Positions 1 through 8,330 of a stretch of DNA of 64,000 nt are shown piece by piece. The notes beneath the pieces were generated by a model, which did not search any database, was not told the origin of the DNA, and worked only from the letters and a program-made list of their open reading frames with translations. Source of the stretch: Inhella gelatinilytica (GTDB taxonomy: Bacteria; Pseudomonadota; Gammaproteobacteria; Burkholderiales; Burkholderiaceae_C); contig NZ_JAEDAL010000004.1 of the NCBI RefSeq assembly GCF_016093295.1, positions 1 through 64,000 of the forward strand. The letters run 5' to 3'. Position numbers and translations under genes: made by a program. The stretch's first letter is position 1, and every line of letters starts with the position of its first letter.

Positions 1-3
1 CAT
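1..3 (-). CDS. Start codon of a gene running off the left edge
   Basis: Reading the minus strand, the window edge is an ATG preceded by AGGAG with six bases between them. This looks like the start of a gene transcribed leftward, away from the integrase. Nothing of its product can be seen. By position it would be the first cassette gene of the integron. Confidence 0.3.
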
Positions 4-136
4 GACCCACTCCTGGTGTGCTGAGGAACATTCCCCAGCCCCAAGACTGGCCACTCTGCGGGCCCCGCACAAGCCAAAACCCCAAAGCCAAACGCGGTGA
101 CCGCCCCTCTGAGGCAGCCACCGCGTCAGCGGTTTA

Positions 137-143
137 GTTCAAC
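137..143 (-). other. Candidate integron recombination core site (attI or first cassette junction)
   Basis: The minus strand reads GTTGAAC, which fits the integron core consensus GTTRRRY. It lies upstream of, and divergent from, the integrase gene, where attI is expected. Next to it the 10-mer CTGCATAAAA occurs twice, at 158-167 and 178-187, exactly 20 bases apart. Such repeats could be extra integrase binding sites. A seven-base match is weak on its own, so the call rests on position. Confidence 0.35.
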
Positions 144-239
144 GTGTTTTAGGGAGACTGCATAAAACCGGACGCTGCTGCATAAAAAGGCTGGCTCGCA
201 CCAGCGCAAGCGCTTGATCCGTCATGCATTTTCACCTTA

Positions 240-260
240 TTGACTGTTGTTTTATCCAGT
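240..260 (+). promoter_or_regulatory. Putative intI promoter with LexA-like box
   Basis: TTGACT at 240-245 resembles a -35 element; no good -10 follows. Overlapping it at 243-260 is an ACTGT-N8-CCAGT element, one base away from the LexA palindrome CTGT-N8-ACAG. LexA control of integron integrases is established in other integrons, so SOS control here is a reasonable inference. Confidence 0.45.
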
Positions 261-332
261 AGCAAACTGCGCCCTAAGTCGGCCGGTCCCGCAGGCGCTC
301 TGCAGGCCATGCGCCGACGCCAGGAGGCGATC

Positions 333-1394
333 ATGCAGCAAGCCCCTCACGGCCACGAGACCGAGTTTGCCCCACTTCGAGGCCAGGCCAGGCCCCTCAG
401 GCTGGTGGCACCGATGCCACCACTCAAGGCCCCCAAGCTGTTGGATCAGGTGCGTGAGCGCATCCGCTACCTGCACTACAGCCAACGCACGGAGGACGCT
501 TACCTGCATTGGATTCGCGCCTTTGTTCGGTTCCATGGCTTGCGTCACCCCACAGAGCTGGGTGCGCCCGAAGTCGAAGCGTTCCTTCGCTTTTTGGCCT
601 CGGAACGCAGGGTTGCACCGTCCACCCACAACCAGGCGCTGGCCGCGCTGATCTTTCTTTACGCCAAGGTGCTTGGCTTGGCCTTGCCGTGGATGCAGGA
701 GATTGGCCGCCCCAGGGCTTCACGGCATGTGCCCGTGGTGCTGACGCCCAGTGAAGTCACGGCGGTGCTGGACGGGCTACAGGGAGAGCACCGCTTGCTG
801 GGCCGGCTGCTTTACGGAACCGGGCTGCGCATCTCGGAGGCGCTGCAACTGCGCGTCAAGGATGTGGATTTCGGCCATCAGGCCTTGGTGGTGCGCCAGG
901 GCAAGGGCAAGAAGGACAGGATCGTGATGCTGCCCAGCAGCCTTCAAGCTTCGCTGAAGGATCAGCTGCTGGCTGCGCATGCGCTTTGGGAGGAGGATGT
1001 TGCAGGGGATCGCAGCGGCGTCGAGTTATCGGATGCGTTGGAGCGCAAGTACCCGCGGGCTGGCCATAGCTGGGCTTGGTTTTGGGTGTTTCCGCGGGAC
1101 CATCATTCGACCGACCCGCGCAGCGGGGTGGTGCGTCGCCACCACCTGTACGACCAGACCTTTCAGCGGGCCTTCAAGCGGGCGGTGCAGGCGGCGCGAA
1201 TCACCAAGCTGGTAACGCCGCACACTTTGCGCCATTGCTTCGCAACCCATTTGCTGCAGTCGGGCTACGACATTCGCACCGTCCAAGACTTGCTGGGCCA
1301 TGCCGATGTGGCCACCACGATGATTTACACCCATGTGCTGAAACTGGGCGGCGGCGCGGTGCGCTCGCCACTGGATGGCTTGGGGTTGGCTTGA
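333..1394 (+). CDS. intI: Integron integrase IntI (tyrosine recombinase)
   Basis: Site-specific tyrosine recombinase of 353 residues that captures and rearranges gene cassettes at attI and attC sites. The C-terminal catalytic set is complete: Arg about 166 (in TGLRISEAL), Lys about 193, His 297, Arg 300, His 323 and Tyr 332. The extra segment unique to integron integrases ([16 protein letters not shown]) is at about residues 239-254. The reading frame is open from 240, but a perfect AGGAGG at 322-327 lies five bases before ATG 333, so I take that start. The gene points away from the candidate attI and is followed 12 bp later by a small DUF6429 gene. It looks intact. The class is not one of the clinical mobile ones that I can recognise; a chromosomal environmental integron is likely. 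Confidence 0.93.
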   Translation: MQQAPHGHETEFAPLRGQARPLRLVAPMPPLKAPKLLDQVRERIRYLHYSQRTEDAYLHWIRAFVRFHGLRHPTELGAPEVEAFLRFLASERRVAPSTHNQALAALIFLYAKVLGLALPWMQEIGRPRASRHVPVVLTPSEVTAVLDGLQGEHRLLGRLLYGTGLRISEALQLRVKDVDFGHQALVVRQGKGKKDRIVMLPSSLQASLKDQLLAAHALWEEDVAGDRSGVELSDALERKYPRAGHSWAWFWVFPRDHHSTDPRSGVVRRHHLYDQTFQRAFKRAVQAARITKLVTPHTLRHCFATHLLQSGYDIRTVQDLLGHADVATTMIYTHVLKLGGGAVRSPLDGLGLA

Positions 1395-1406
1395 ACGGAG
1401 GCCCGC

Positions 1407-1634
1407 ATGAATCTGAACACCGACCGCATCGACGACGCCGTGCTGGCCTTGCTGTTGCTGGGGCTGCAAGAGCAGAACCGGGTCTGGAAGTCCTTCGATT
1501 GGGAGGCCCTGAACCGGCTTCACGCGAAGGGGATGATTTCTGACCCTATGAGCAAGGCCAAGTCGGTGGTGTTGACTGAAGACGGCTTTTGAAAGGCCGA
1601 GGCCTTGATGGAAATGCTGTTTGCCCAGCGCTAA
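1407..1634 (+). pseudogene. DUF6429 family protein, interrupted by in-frame TGA
   Basis: Small acidic protein of unknown function, recognised from the conserved pattern DAVLALL, then FDWEALNRLHAKG and SKAKSVVLTEDG. ATG 1407 follows a GGAGG site and sits 12 bp after intI, so the two are probably co-transcribed. The frame stops at TGA 1590-1592 after 61 residues. In the same frame the next 13 codons read KAEALMEMLFAQR and end at TAA 1632-1634, which is the usual C-terminal helix of the family. One substitution (for example CGA to TGA) would explain this. The product is therefore shortened, or the gene is dead. Genes of this family are often found beside transposases and integrases. Confidence 0.75.
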
Positions 1635-2023
1635 CGCGCTATCGCCTTGGCACCGCGCAAGCAAACGGCGATGCGAACAGGGTTGTGGTCTTCTTGAGGG
1701 TGGGTTGCTGTCGGTTGCCGGGCCTAAGGCGCGCGGCTGCGATCAGCCATGACCGGGAGCTCGTGCGGCCAGCCCGAACGAATGCTTGTGGCCGGGTGCA
1801 GTCTCCCAAGACCACGCAACTAGCTGACAGCTTCCACTGCTACTCCGCAGCTGCAAACGACGTTGGAATCATTAGCAACGACAGGCCGAATACGATTGAC
1901 AGAGCAAGTGAGGCGCCTCAGAACCCCCGCGCGGGCTGGCTGCGCGACCCCCGCACAGCGGGGCGAGGGGCTGCCTTCGTCGGTGCCCACCGAAGACTGC
2001 TGAGGCTGGTCTGCCTTGAAGGG
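1635..2023. other. Intergenic region without recognisable genes
   Basis: About 390 bases between the DUF6429 gene and the recombinase module. Open frames here lack ribosome binding sites and familiar motifs. The only structure I see is a short GC hairpin at 1949-1963 (CCCCGC, ACA, GCGGGG) beside a CCCGCGCGGG palindrome. It could mark the end of the recombinase element or a terminator of the module, but has no T-run. Confidence 0.4.
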
Positions 2024-2401
2024 TCAGCGGACTTCCACCAACCTACCCATCTTTAACTGTCGGTTGTCTTCCTCGAGTTGGCGATTCCTCTCGCGCAGGT
2101 CATACACCTCCTCAAGTAGGCACAACTCTCGCTCGAGGGCTTGGTCGAGCCGCCGGGTCAGGGAGTCCCGCTCCTGCCGTAGCCCAGGCAGCGGGTCAGC
2201 GGCAAGCTTGGCCTCTGATTGGACCTTCGCAGCGGCATCGATGGCAGCAATCAACTCTGCGTAAGCAGGGCGTGATTTCTTGATGCTGCCACGCCCACTT
2301 CCTGCCTCAATGGCAACGGTGTCGTTGTTGATAGGGTCACCGCGAGCCACCAAGCGCTCAAGGGCGGCGTAGTACTTGTCCGTCTGAAGCTTGGCGCTCA
2401 T
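2024..2401 (-). CDS. Small coiled-coil protein of the recombinase module (TnpC-like position)
   Basis: A 125-residue protein, last gene of a four-gene minus-strand operon. Its ATG overlaps the stop of the upstream recombinase (ATGA), so translation is probably coupled. Residues about 1-60 look like a small helix-turn-helix region (NNDTVAIEAGSGRGSIKK), and about 70-120 form a charged heptad-like coiled coil (RQERDSLTRRLDQALERE and onward). Size and place match TnpC of Tn554, which follows two tyrosine recombinases and affects insertion orientation; this is an analogy of layout, not a shown homology. A KfrA-like DNA-binding role is the other possibility. Confidence 0.7.
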   Translation of the reverse strand: MSAKLQTDKYYAALERLVARGDPINNDTVAIEAGSGRGSIKKSRPAYAELIAAIDAAAKVQSEAKLAADPLPGLRQERDSLTRRLDQALERELCLLEEVYDLRERNRQLEEDNRQLKMGRLVEVR

Positions 2402-4344
2402 GCTGTTTTCTCCTTCAGTTTCTGGCGTGCTCGAAGCAAGACTTTGAGGTGGTTGACTTCCAGTCGGTGTTCAGCACTGCCCTCTTCCGTCGACTGCAGA
2501 CTGGCGACCACCGATTCTTGAGAGCCAATGATTCGCTCCAACCGCTTGGCATGGACAACGATGTTGATGCAGTTGCTTTCAAGGCAGTCGAATGGAATGG
2601 GTTCGAGCGGCGCTGTCTTGCACTCCCCAGTGGCGACACAACCTCCCAGCACAGTTTCTTTGTAGGCCAACTTGCCATCGCTGAAGAGTTTGAGCGTCTC
2701 CTGCGGGGTGCGGCTGGTCACGGTCTGGCCCATGAGCTCCGCGCCTCGGCCCAGCAAGGACTCGTCGGAGAACAGCATGCCCATGACATAGCCGAAGTAG
2801 CTGCTTTCCGCTTTGGCGGCATTCCACTCGTGGCTGAAGTGCTCGGGATCGAACACCAGGTTTACAGCCTTTGAGTAGCCGTCAGAGTAGTAACGGCGCA
2901 TCTCATCGGTGATGTGCTGCAGCTGGGCTTTGAGGGCCGGCAGACTGACCATGCCACTGCGGTGGGCATAGACAGACAGGCTGCGACGCAGTTGATGGAA
3001 GGCGAGCGGCCAAGGTTTGCCCACGACGATGCCGGCTCGATCCCACGCGCGCTCAAGTTCCAAGCGATCCAACTCGTCAATGTCTTCTTGAGTGACCAAG
3101 ATCTGGTCGCGCTCGACTAGGCGGAACTGGTGGTTATAGAGCGTTCGGGGGCTTTTAGCCTTGTACGGGTTTTTGGTAGAAGGGAACAGGAGTGCCTTTG
3201 TGTCGGTGGCGGGATCACCTCCGCTCACCTCCTGCAGGATGGACCCGGCAATCTGTTGGGCCAGGCGGATGGCCCGAGCCCCTTCGGGGCTTGTGACCCA
3301 TGAGGTGGGCTTCTTAACCCCTTTGTTCAACTTATGGGTGTAGCCGTTCACCAAATGGACCTGTCGGCCTCCGTCGTTGATGAAATCGACTGCATTGCGC
3401 AAGGGCAAGATCTTGGCCTCGCCCATCCGCATCCCAGTAAAGGCCATGACCACGTGCATAAGTTGAGACTGGTGGGCGTTGAGTCGTCCGGCGATGAAAC
3501 GGTCAAAGGAGACATGAGGGGCCAGTTCGTGGCCGAGGTCTTTCATGCGTTCTACGAAAACTTCCAGGGCTTTGGCGCGGTAGAACGATCTTTGCCCGCG
3601 GCTCCCGTCCGCAGGCGCATCGCGGGACGCCGTCATGCTTTGTCGGTAAGCATCAAGCAAGATGCCCAACTCGGCTTCAATGATGTCGAGGCCGGCAATC
3701 CACTTACCAAGCATGGCGCAGTAGATACGGCTGGGGATGACCGGCGTTTGCAGCTCATTGCCGCCTCGGCCCACCCGATCTCGAGCAATCGTGGCCTTGA
3801 GTTCAGCCAACCGAAGGTGCGCCTCAATCCCTAGGACTGCCTTGTTGCGCCAAAGGGTTTGGATCAGTGGACTGGTTGTCCGGGCATAGACTTGGTTCAA
3901 ATCCCCCAGATGCTCGGCCACCAAGCGAGGATCTGTCAGCAAATCGAAGAGCGAGAGGCCAAGCGCATGGGCTTTGGTGCTCCAGTGCCCCAAGGCGCGG
4001 TTGCTCGTTCGGACGGTTGCTAAGGCTCGGATACGTCCTGCGTCCATGTGCAGCCAGGTCAGGGCTTTGTGCTGCTCCCGGATCACTAGGCCAAGGCCTC
4101 GGGATGCTTCAGACACCGACAGTGTCGGATCGAGCTCGAAGAAGCCGAGTGAGGCGCCCGACACGCCGTCGGGGCTCTGAGCACTGAGGTCCCAACGAGG
4201 ATCGCCGTATCGAGAGCAAGGGGTTCCGTCGGCGTCGCGCGTGACGACCAGATCCGCAGGGAAGAACACATGGGGCCCAGGCTTGGTTCCCGCCAGGCCG
4301 GGCCCCAAGACCAGGTTGTCAGACCGATTTACTGGGAGTTCCAC
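2398..4344 (-). CDS. Large tyrosine recombinase, third of the module (recombinase C)
   Basis: A 648-residue site-specific recombinase. The C-terminal catalytic domain has the first Arg box (FTGMRMGE), an FHQLRR box giving His and Arg, then QHITDEMRRYY with the late His and the Tyr nucleophile, so it appears active. The family is usually 300-450 residues; the long N-terminal part is probably DNA binding. Near the C-terminus there is a Cys cluster (CVATGEC then CLESNC) that could bind zinc. It starts 9 bp after the stop of recombinase B and overlaps the small downstream gene by 4 bp, so the set is one transcription unit. Confidence 0.85.
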   Translation of the reverse strand: MELPVNRSDNLVLGPGLAGTKPGPHVFFPADLVVTRDADGTPCSRYGDPRWDLSAQSPDGVSGASLGFFELDPTLSVSEASRGLGLVIREQHKALTWLHMDAGRIRALATVRTSNRALGHWSTKAHALGLSLFDLLTDPRLVAEHLGDLNQVYARTTSPLIQTLWRNKAVLGIEAHLRLAELKATIARDRVGRGGNELQTPVIPSRIYCAMLGKWIAGLDIIEAELGILLDAYRQSMTASRDAPADGSRGQRSFYRAKALEVFVERMKDLGHELAPHVSFDRFIAGRLNAHQSQLMHVVMAFTGMRMGEAKILPLRNAVDFINDGGRQVHLVNGYTHKLNKGVKKPTSWVTSPEGARAIRLAQQIAGSILQEVSGGDPATDTKALLFPSTKNPYKAKSPRTLYNHQFRLVERDQILVTQEDIDELDRLELERAWDRAGIVVGKPWPLAFHQLRRSLSVYAHRSGMVSLPALKAQLQHITDEMRRYYSDGYSKAVNLVFDPEHFSHEWNAAKAESSYFGYVMGMLFSDESLLGRGAELMGQTVTSRTPQETLKLFSDGKLAYKETVLGGCVATGECKTAPLEPIPFDCLESNCINIVVHAKRLERIIGSQESVVASLQSTEEGSAEHRLEVNHLKVLLRARQKLKEKTA

Positions 4345-4353
4345 GAGGAGCTT

Positions 4354-6297
4354 TCAGGAGGGGTTCTGGGGCGAGGGGTTGGGACCCAGAACACCCAAGA
4401 GATGGAGTTGCTGGAGCTTTGTGGCCCAGTACCTGGACAGTTCGCCACGCTGCACTTGCGCCAGCGCAGCGGCATGCGCCTGCGGAGCCATGCGCTGGAT
4501 CTCGGCCAGCAAGGCATCGATGCGGTCGGTCACCGCGCCGTAAACACGGTCTGCGGCGAGGGAGTCGCCTTGCAGATGGACCAATCTGGAGAGGACATGC
4601 CGGCACGACATCAGCTTGAGGGCGTCGGCTTCATGTGCGTGGACGAGGTACTTGTTGCAGAAGAAGCAACCCTCGGTCTTCTTGCAGTCAGGCGCCACGA
4701 CGGGGTTGGCTTGCATGGGTTCGGGTTTGAGGTGCCCACGGCATTCGCCGGCCGGGATCTGAACGATTTGCAGGTCTGAACGGGGGGTGGCGGTGGAGCA
4801 CACCCGGTCGGTCAGGGAGGACAAGAAGCCTCCCAAGTCAGAGCGTCGAACATCCTCCTGAGCATTCGAATAGGCTCGGATTGCGGTCTGGATCGAGTGG
4901 CCCATGAGGTCGGCGGCCACCTTAACGCTGTACTTTCGGACCAAATGCTGCTGTTTAAAGGCTCGCAGTTGACGCAGGGTGGCCTTTGGGAGGTCGATGC
5001 GGAAGGCGGAGAAGCGCTTTCTCAGGTCATCAAGGAAGTCGTGATGCAAGGCGCGCAGGCCGACGAGGTGGGTTTTTCCTCGACGGCCTGGGGCGTACTC
5101 GAACTGCCCTTGAACGAACAGGTTCGCGCGATCAGGACAGTCCAAGCGTGCCAGCAGGGCCTGACGCAGACACAGGTAGTTGCGCAGGCGAGTGAAGGTT
5201 GTGCTGCTCAGTTGAACGGGCACAGGCTTGCCGCCTGCGCGGAACTTGATCACACGGTGCGTCAAGCTAACCCGGTCAGGATCATCGAGCTGGGCGTCAA
5301 TGCCCTCGGGCTCCTCAAACGCTTGAATCTGTGCCAAGTTCGCACCAGAGTCGCCAATGCACAGCCCGGCAAACGCCATACAAGCCAGCTCCATGAGGTG
5401 GGTCGCACCATAGGCAAGCGGGACGGCAACCTGGCAGCTGTCATCGGTGGAGGATGTACGCAAGAACCTCGAACCCTCGGTTGGCGTTGTCGCCTCCCGA
5501 GGCTCAGCCCCCAAGTCCATGGCCACCACTGAGTCGAACGCCGCCTGAAGGGTCGACATGAAAGTGCCGACGAGGGCATCAGGGGGCGGTTTTGTGCCGC
5601 CGCCACTGAGGTCTGGCAGGGGCTCAATGTCATCCAAGTAAACGCGATCGTGGATCTCCGACATCAGGGCGATGGCCTCCTGGTCGGCATACGCGGCTGT
5701 GCGATAAGAAATTTGGTGGGTTTGCAGGCGTTGCCTGAGGTGACGGTGGTAGCCCTTGAGTGCTTCGAGGGCGAGCTTGTCATTGCTTAGAACCGCCTCA
5801 TACCGACCCTGATGCTCGGCCTGATCGGCCCAGGTCAGAAGGGCCGCAAGGCACGTGAGGGACTGGTAGATCGTTGCAGCTCGTGCGTTTTTGAAACGAA
5901 AGTGTTTGGCGAGGCGGCCAATGACTTGGGGCAATGCATCGACGCGGGCGGGTGAGAGCGAGGCGGGGTTGAATCTGGTGTGGGGGTTGATGAACCTTCT
6001 GTCCAAGTAACACCACAGGAAGGCGAGGCACCGCCTGTCAGCTCCGATCTTGAGAATCGTGGACTCAGACACATAGACATCAGGCAGGCGCTCGAAGGGG
6101 TAGGCCAGTTCTGGCAAGCGCGTGGTGTAGCTGGGGGTCGCAGAGATCCATGAACTCGCAGGCACCCCCTGCGGGAACTCCTTGCCTACCGGCCTGTCTT
6201 TCATGACCTCTCCACCATGGCGCACAGGGTCGAAGCGGACGAGTTTTGCCGCCAAGCTGGATCCCTCAAGTTCCATAAACGGGTCAGAAGCTTTCAT
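4354..6297 (-). CDS. Large tyrosine recombinase-like protein, second of the module (recombinase B)
   Basis: A 647-residue protein with a tyrosine recombinase fold in its second half. The end of the domain is clear: LMGHSIQTAIRAYSN holds the late His and the Tyr, and ATLRQLRAF matches the HxxR box with the His replaced. The first catalytic Arg is not found where expected: the equivalent segment reads FAGLCIGDSGANL. It may therefore be a structural partner or a very divergent enzyme. A Cys-rich stretch (CKKTEGCFFC) near the C-terminus suggests a zinc ribbon. Spacing is 54 bp after recombinase A and 9 bp before recombinase C. Confidence 0.8.
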   Translation of the reverse strand: MKASDPFMELEGSSLAAKLVRFDPVRHGGEVMKDRPVGKEFPQGVPASSWISATPSYTTRLPELAYPFERLPDVYVSESTILKIGADRRCLAFLWCYLDRRFINPHTRFNPASLSPARVDALPQVIGRLAKHFRFKNARAATIYQSLTCLAALLTWADQAEHQGRYEAVLSNDKLALEALKGYHRHLRQRLQTHQISYRTAAYADQEAIALMSEIHDRVYLDDIEPLPDLSGGGTKPPPDALVGTFMSTLQAAFDSVVAMDLGAEPREATTPTEGSRFLRTSSTDDSCQVAVPLAYGATHLMELACMAFAGLCIGDSGANLAQIQAFEEPEGIDAQLDDPDRVSLTHRVIKFRAGGKPVPVQLSSTTFTRLRNYLCLRQALLARLDCPDRANLFVQGQFEYAPGRRGKTHLVGLRALHHDFLDDLRKRFSAFRIDLPKATLRQLRAFKQQHLVRKYSVKVAADLMGHSIQTAIRAYSNAQEDVRRSDLGGFLSSLTDRVCSTATPRSDLQIVQIPAGECRGHLKPEPMQANPVVAPDCKKTEGCFFCNKYLVHAHEADALKLMSCRHVLSRLVHLQGDSLAADRVYGAVTDRIDALLAEIQRMAPQAHAAALAQVQRGELSRYWATKLQQLHLLGVLGPNPSPQNPS

Positions 6298-6351
6298 GCA
6301 CTGGGAAGGTTTGTGATCGACTCTGAGAACCTGGCAAATCGAGGTCTGAAC

Positions 6352-7776
6352 CTAAGTCGCCGACTGGACCAAGGCCTGCAACACACGGTCCCAATCGGCT
6401 TTGGCCTTCTCCAGCTGGTGCATGTGCTCGTGGTACTCCAGGTAGCGGTCCGTGGTGGTCGGATGTTTGTGCCACATGAGTCTTCTCAACTGCTCGCGGG
6501 CCCACATGTACTTTTGCTTGGCGCCTTCTTTGCCGACGGAGTGAACAACCCAGTTCACACCGAACGTGGCGCGGAGGTCATGGAACCGGTACTTGAAGCC
6601 AGGGATGGTCTTGCGAACCTCGGGGATGACTCGGTCTTTGATGAACGAGCGAAGGTTCTGTCCCGTGGGCGAAGAACGGCGCAGGACCTCATCTGCGCCC
6701 CGCATGGCGTTCCGATCGTCCTTGGACTCGTAGTACGGTCCGCCTTGGTTGCTCAAGAACAGGTAGTTCATCGGGTGTTGACCCAACTTGGACTTGTCTC
6801 GACGTGAACGAAGACGTTCTGAGCAGGCATATTGATGAAGCCACTCGTAGAGAAACTCAGGAATTACCAGATAGACGTTGGGCACGTCGTTCTTGGTGTC
6901 GATGCCCGTCCCTGGTCCACACAGAAGCTTTAAGGGCCACTGTGTGATGCTGGACGGCGGGGTTTGGAAGTGGCCCCACCGCAGGGTCAATACCGTCTGC
7001 TCACGAGCGCCGGTGAACAGCGCCAGGTAGTGCATCAATTCATGGTCCCGATTGCCCAACTTCTTGAGTGCAGCGACCAAGGCACGCTGTTCTTCAGAGA
7101 GCAAAGGACGGAGTTTTCCGCCATCGTCAATGGTCGCGTCCCACGGGTCATCACGCTTGGGGACATGAATGGCGATGTCGGTGGAGGCGACGATGTGGAC
7201 CTGGCTGAAGCCCTTGTCGTCGCGGTAGCGAAGACCGATCTCCTTGTCGACCCACGGTGGGTTCTTCGGAACGAACCCCATCTTCATGTCGTGAATCAGG
7301 AAGCGATACATGCCGATGACGGCGCTCATCTTTCGGCTTGCAGTGGATGCTTTCGCCTCGCCTCTATTGATCAAGTCCTGAAGGCGCGTCTTGTAAAGGT
7401 AGGTGGGCCGGAGGTACTTGTCGACGGAGGAGAAGTCATCCCACTCAAGCCCCATGTCTTCGAGGAAGCCTAAGTAATCGCGAAGCCCCTGAGCCACAGA
7501 GGACAAGGAAGAGAGATGCAGCGGACGAGCGCGTGCTCGGTCAAGCAGCCAGAGGCAGGCTGGCGCCCAGGGGGAGCCGTCTCCGTTTAGGACAAGCGGG
7601 AACTGGGGAAAGGTGGACCACTTGCTCTCTTTGTCGGGCGCCACTTCACGCCAATACTTGACATGCTGCCCCCTGACTTGGTGGTCAACAGGGATGAAAC
7701 CAGTGCCAGGCGTGGCACTGACTTTGCTGCGTCGGAGGATTGGGAGCGTGTGAACAGCAGGCTTAGCAACGGACAT
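6352..7776 (-). CDS. Tyrosine recombinase, first of the module (recombinase A)
   Basis: A 474-residue site-specific recombinase with a complete catalytic set: Arg 258 in FTGAREQTV, His 399 and Arg 402 in FHDLRATF, late His 436 or 438 in MWHKHPTT and Tyr 445 in DRYLEY. The N-terminal 200 residues would hold the core-binding domain. It is the promoter-proximal gene of the four-gene operon. Its ATG lies only 16 bases after the CCA end of a tRNA-Leu on the same strand, with no obvious promoter between, so it may be transcribed from the tRNA promoter. Three adjacent recombinases recall RIT elements and Tn554 tnpABC, although these proteins are larger than RIT proteins. Confidence 0.88.
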   Translation of the reverse strand: MSVAKPAVHTLPILRRSKVSATPGTGFIPVDHQVRGQHVKYWREVAPDKESKWSTFPQFPLVLNGDGSPWAPACLWLLDRARARPLHLSSLSSVAQGLRDYLGFLEDMGLEWDDFSSVDKYLRPTYLYKTRLQDLINRGEAKASTASRKMSAVIGMYRFLIHDMKMGFVPKNPPWVDKEIGLRYRDDKGFSQVHIVASTDIAIHVPKRDDPWDATIDDGGKLRPLLSEEQRALVAALKKLGNRDHELMHYLALFTGAREQTVLTLRWGHFQTPPSSITQWPLKLLCGPGTGIDTKNDVPNVYLVIPEFLYEWLHQYACSERLRSRRDKSKLGQHPMNYLFLSNQGGPYYESKDDRNAMRGADEVLRRSSPTGQNLRSFIKDRVIPEVRKTIPGFKYRFHDLRATFGVNWVVHSVGKEGAKQKYMWAREQLRRLMWHKHPTTTDRYLEYHEHMHQLEKAKADWDRVLQALVQSAT

Positions 7777-7792
7777 GCACGGGCGGTGTCCG

Positions 7793-7879
7793 TGGTGCCG
7801 GCGGCGGGACTTGAACCCGCATCTCCGTTAGGAGGAGGGATTTTAAGTCCCTTGCGTATACCGATTTCGCCACGCCGGC
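7793..7879 (-). tRNA. tRNA-Leu (anticodon UAA)
   Basis: An 87-nt leucine tRNA with encoded CCA. The acceptor stem is GCCGGCG paired with CGCCGGC, the anticodon loop is CTTAAAA (anticodon UAA), and a long variable arm and a GGTTCAAGT T-loop are present. It is complete and differs from the truncated tRNA-Leu next to it. It precedes the recombinase operon by 16 bases. Confidence 0.93.
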
Positions 7880-7955
7880 AGCGGGCACATCAGTGATGAT
7901 GTGTCCACAATAGCAGAATCTGCCAAAGCAGCAAAATCTGAGCAAGTCTGCCAGT

Positions 7956-8000
7956 AGCGGAGTTTAAGTCCGCTGCGTCTACCGATTTCGCCACCCAGGC
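7956..8000 (-). pseudogene. 5' half of a second tRNA-Leu(UAA), truncated
   Basis: The 45 bases from 8000 down to 7956 form the 5' acceptor strand, D arm and complete anticodon arm of a leucine tRNA (loop CTTAAAC, anticodon UAA). Beyond the anticodon stem the sequence no longer matches a tRNA: variable arm, T arm and 3' acceptor strand are missing. It shares the block GTGGCGAAATCGGTA with the intact tRNA-Leu 76 bases away but differs elsewhere. It looks like the remains of the original host gene after an insertion in or just after the anticodon arm. Confidence 0.8.
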
Positions 8001-8021
8001 CGGTGGTCGGGACGAAACTGC

Positions 8022-8097
8022 TGGAGCGGGAAACGAGGCTCGAACTCGCGACCTCAACCTTGGCAAGGTTGCGCTCTACCAACTGAGCTATTCCCGC
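8022..8097 (-). tRNA. tRNA-Gly (anticodon GCC), copy 1
   Basis: A 76-nt glycine tRNA with anticodon loop TTGCCAA, acceptor stem GCGGGAA and encoded CCA. Its sequence is identical to the two further copies downstream in coordinates. Confidence 0.96.
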
Positions 8098-8129
8098 CTA
8101 GACGCCACCCAAGGTGACGCCACAGCGTT

Positions 8130-8205
8130 TGGAGCGGGAAACGAGGCTCGAACTCGCGACCTCAACCTTGGCAAGGTTGCGCTCTACCAACTGAGCTATT
8201 CCCGC
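8130..8205 (-). tRNA. tRNA-Gly (anticodon GCC), copy 2
   Basis: Identical to the copy at 8022-8097, separated from it by 32 bases. Same loop, acceptor stem and CCA end. Confidence 0.96.
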
Positions 8206-8223
8206 AAAACTGTCACTGACTTC

Positions 8224-8297
8224 TGGAGGCGCGAGGCGGAGTCGAACCGCCCTGGGCGGATTTGCAATCCGCTGCATAACCGCTTTGCTATCGCGCC
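8224..8297 (-). tRNA. tRNA-Cys (anticodon GCA)
   Basis: A 74-nt cysteine tRNA with acceptor GGCGCGA, anticodon loop TTGCAAA (GCA) and encoded CCA. It lies between tRNA-Gly copies 2 and 3. Confidence 0.96.
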
Positions 8298-8330
8298 GCC
8301 GTGATCAGCTCCCGGTTGGTGCCGGGATAA

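Larger units (their letters stand above)
2024..7955 (-). mobile_element. Four-gene recombinase module at a split tRNA-Leu
   Basis: Recombinases A, B and C plus the coiled-coil protein form one tight minus-strand unit. The right boundary is set at 7955 because a host-type tRNA-Leu 5' half begins at 7956. The left boundary is not visible. No direct repeat or 3' half of the broken tRNA was found in the window, so the element may extend left past the integron and out of the window, or its far end may be lost. Confidence 0.5.

Noticed and set aside
1026-1664. Long minus-strand open frame over intI
   Set aside because: It is a shadow of intI in GC-rich DNA, with no ribosome site or known motif.
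2024-7776. Naming the recombinase genes as the gamma-mobile-trio (GmtX/Y/Z)
   Set aside because: There are three large recombinases rather than two, and the small protein does not look like GmtX as I remember it. The name would not be supported by sequence alone.
7880-7955. CACATCA/TGATGTG palindrome as an attachment site
   Set aside because: The palindrome is short and has no second copy in the window; it is as likely to be an operator or chance.
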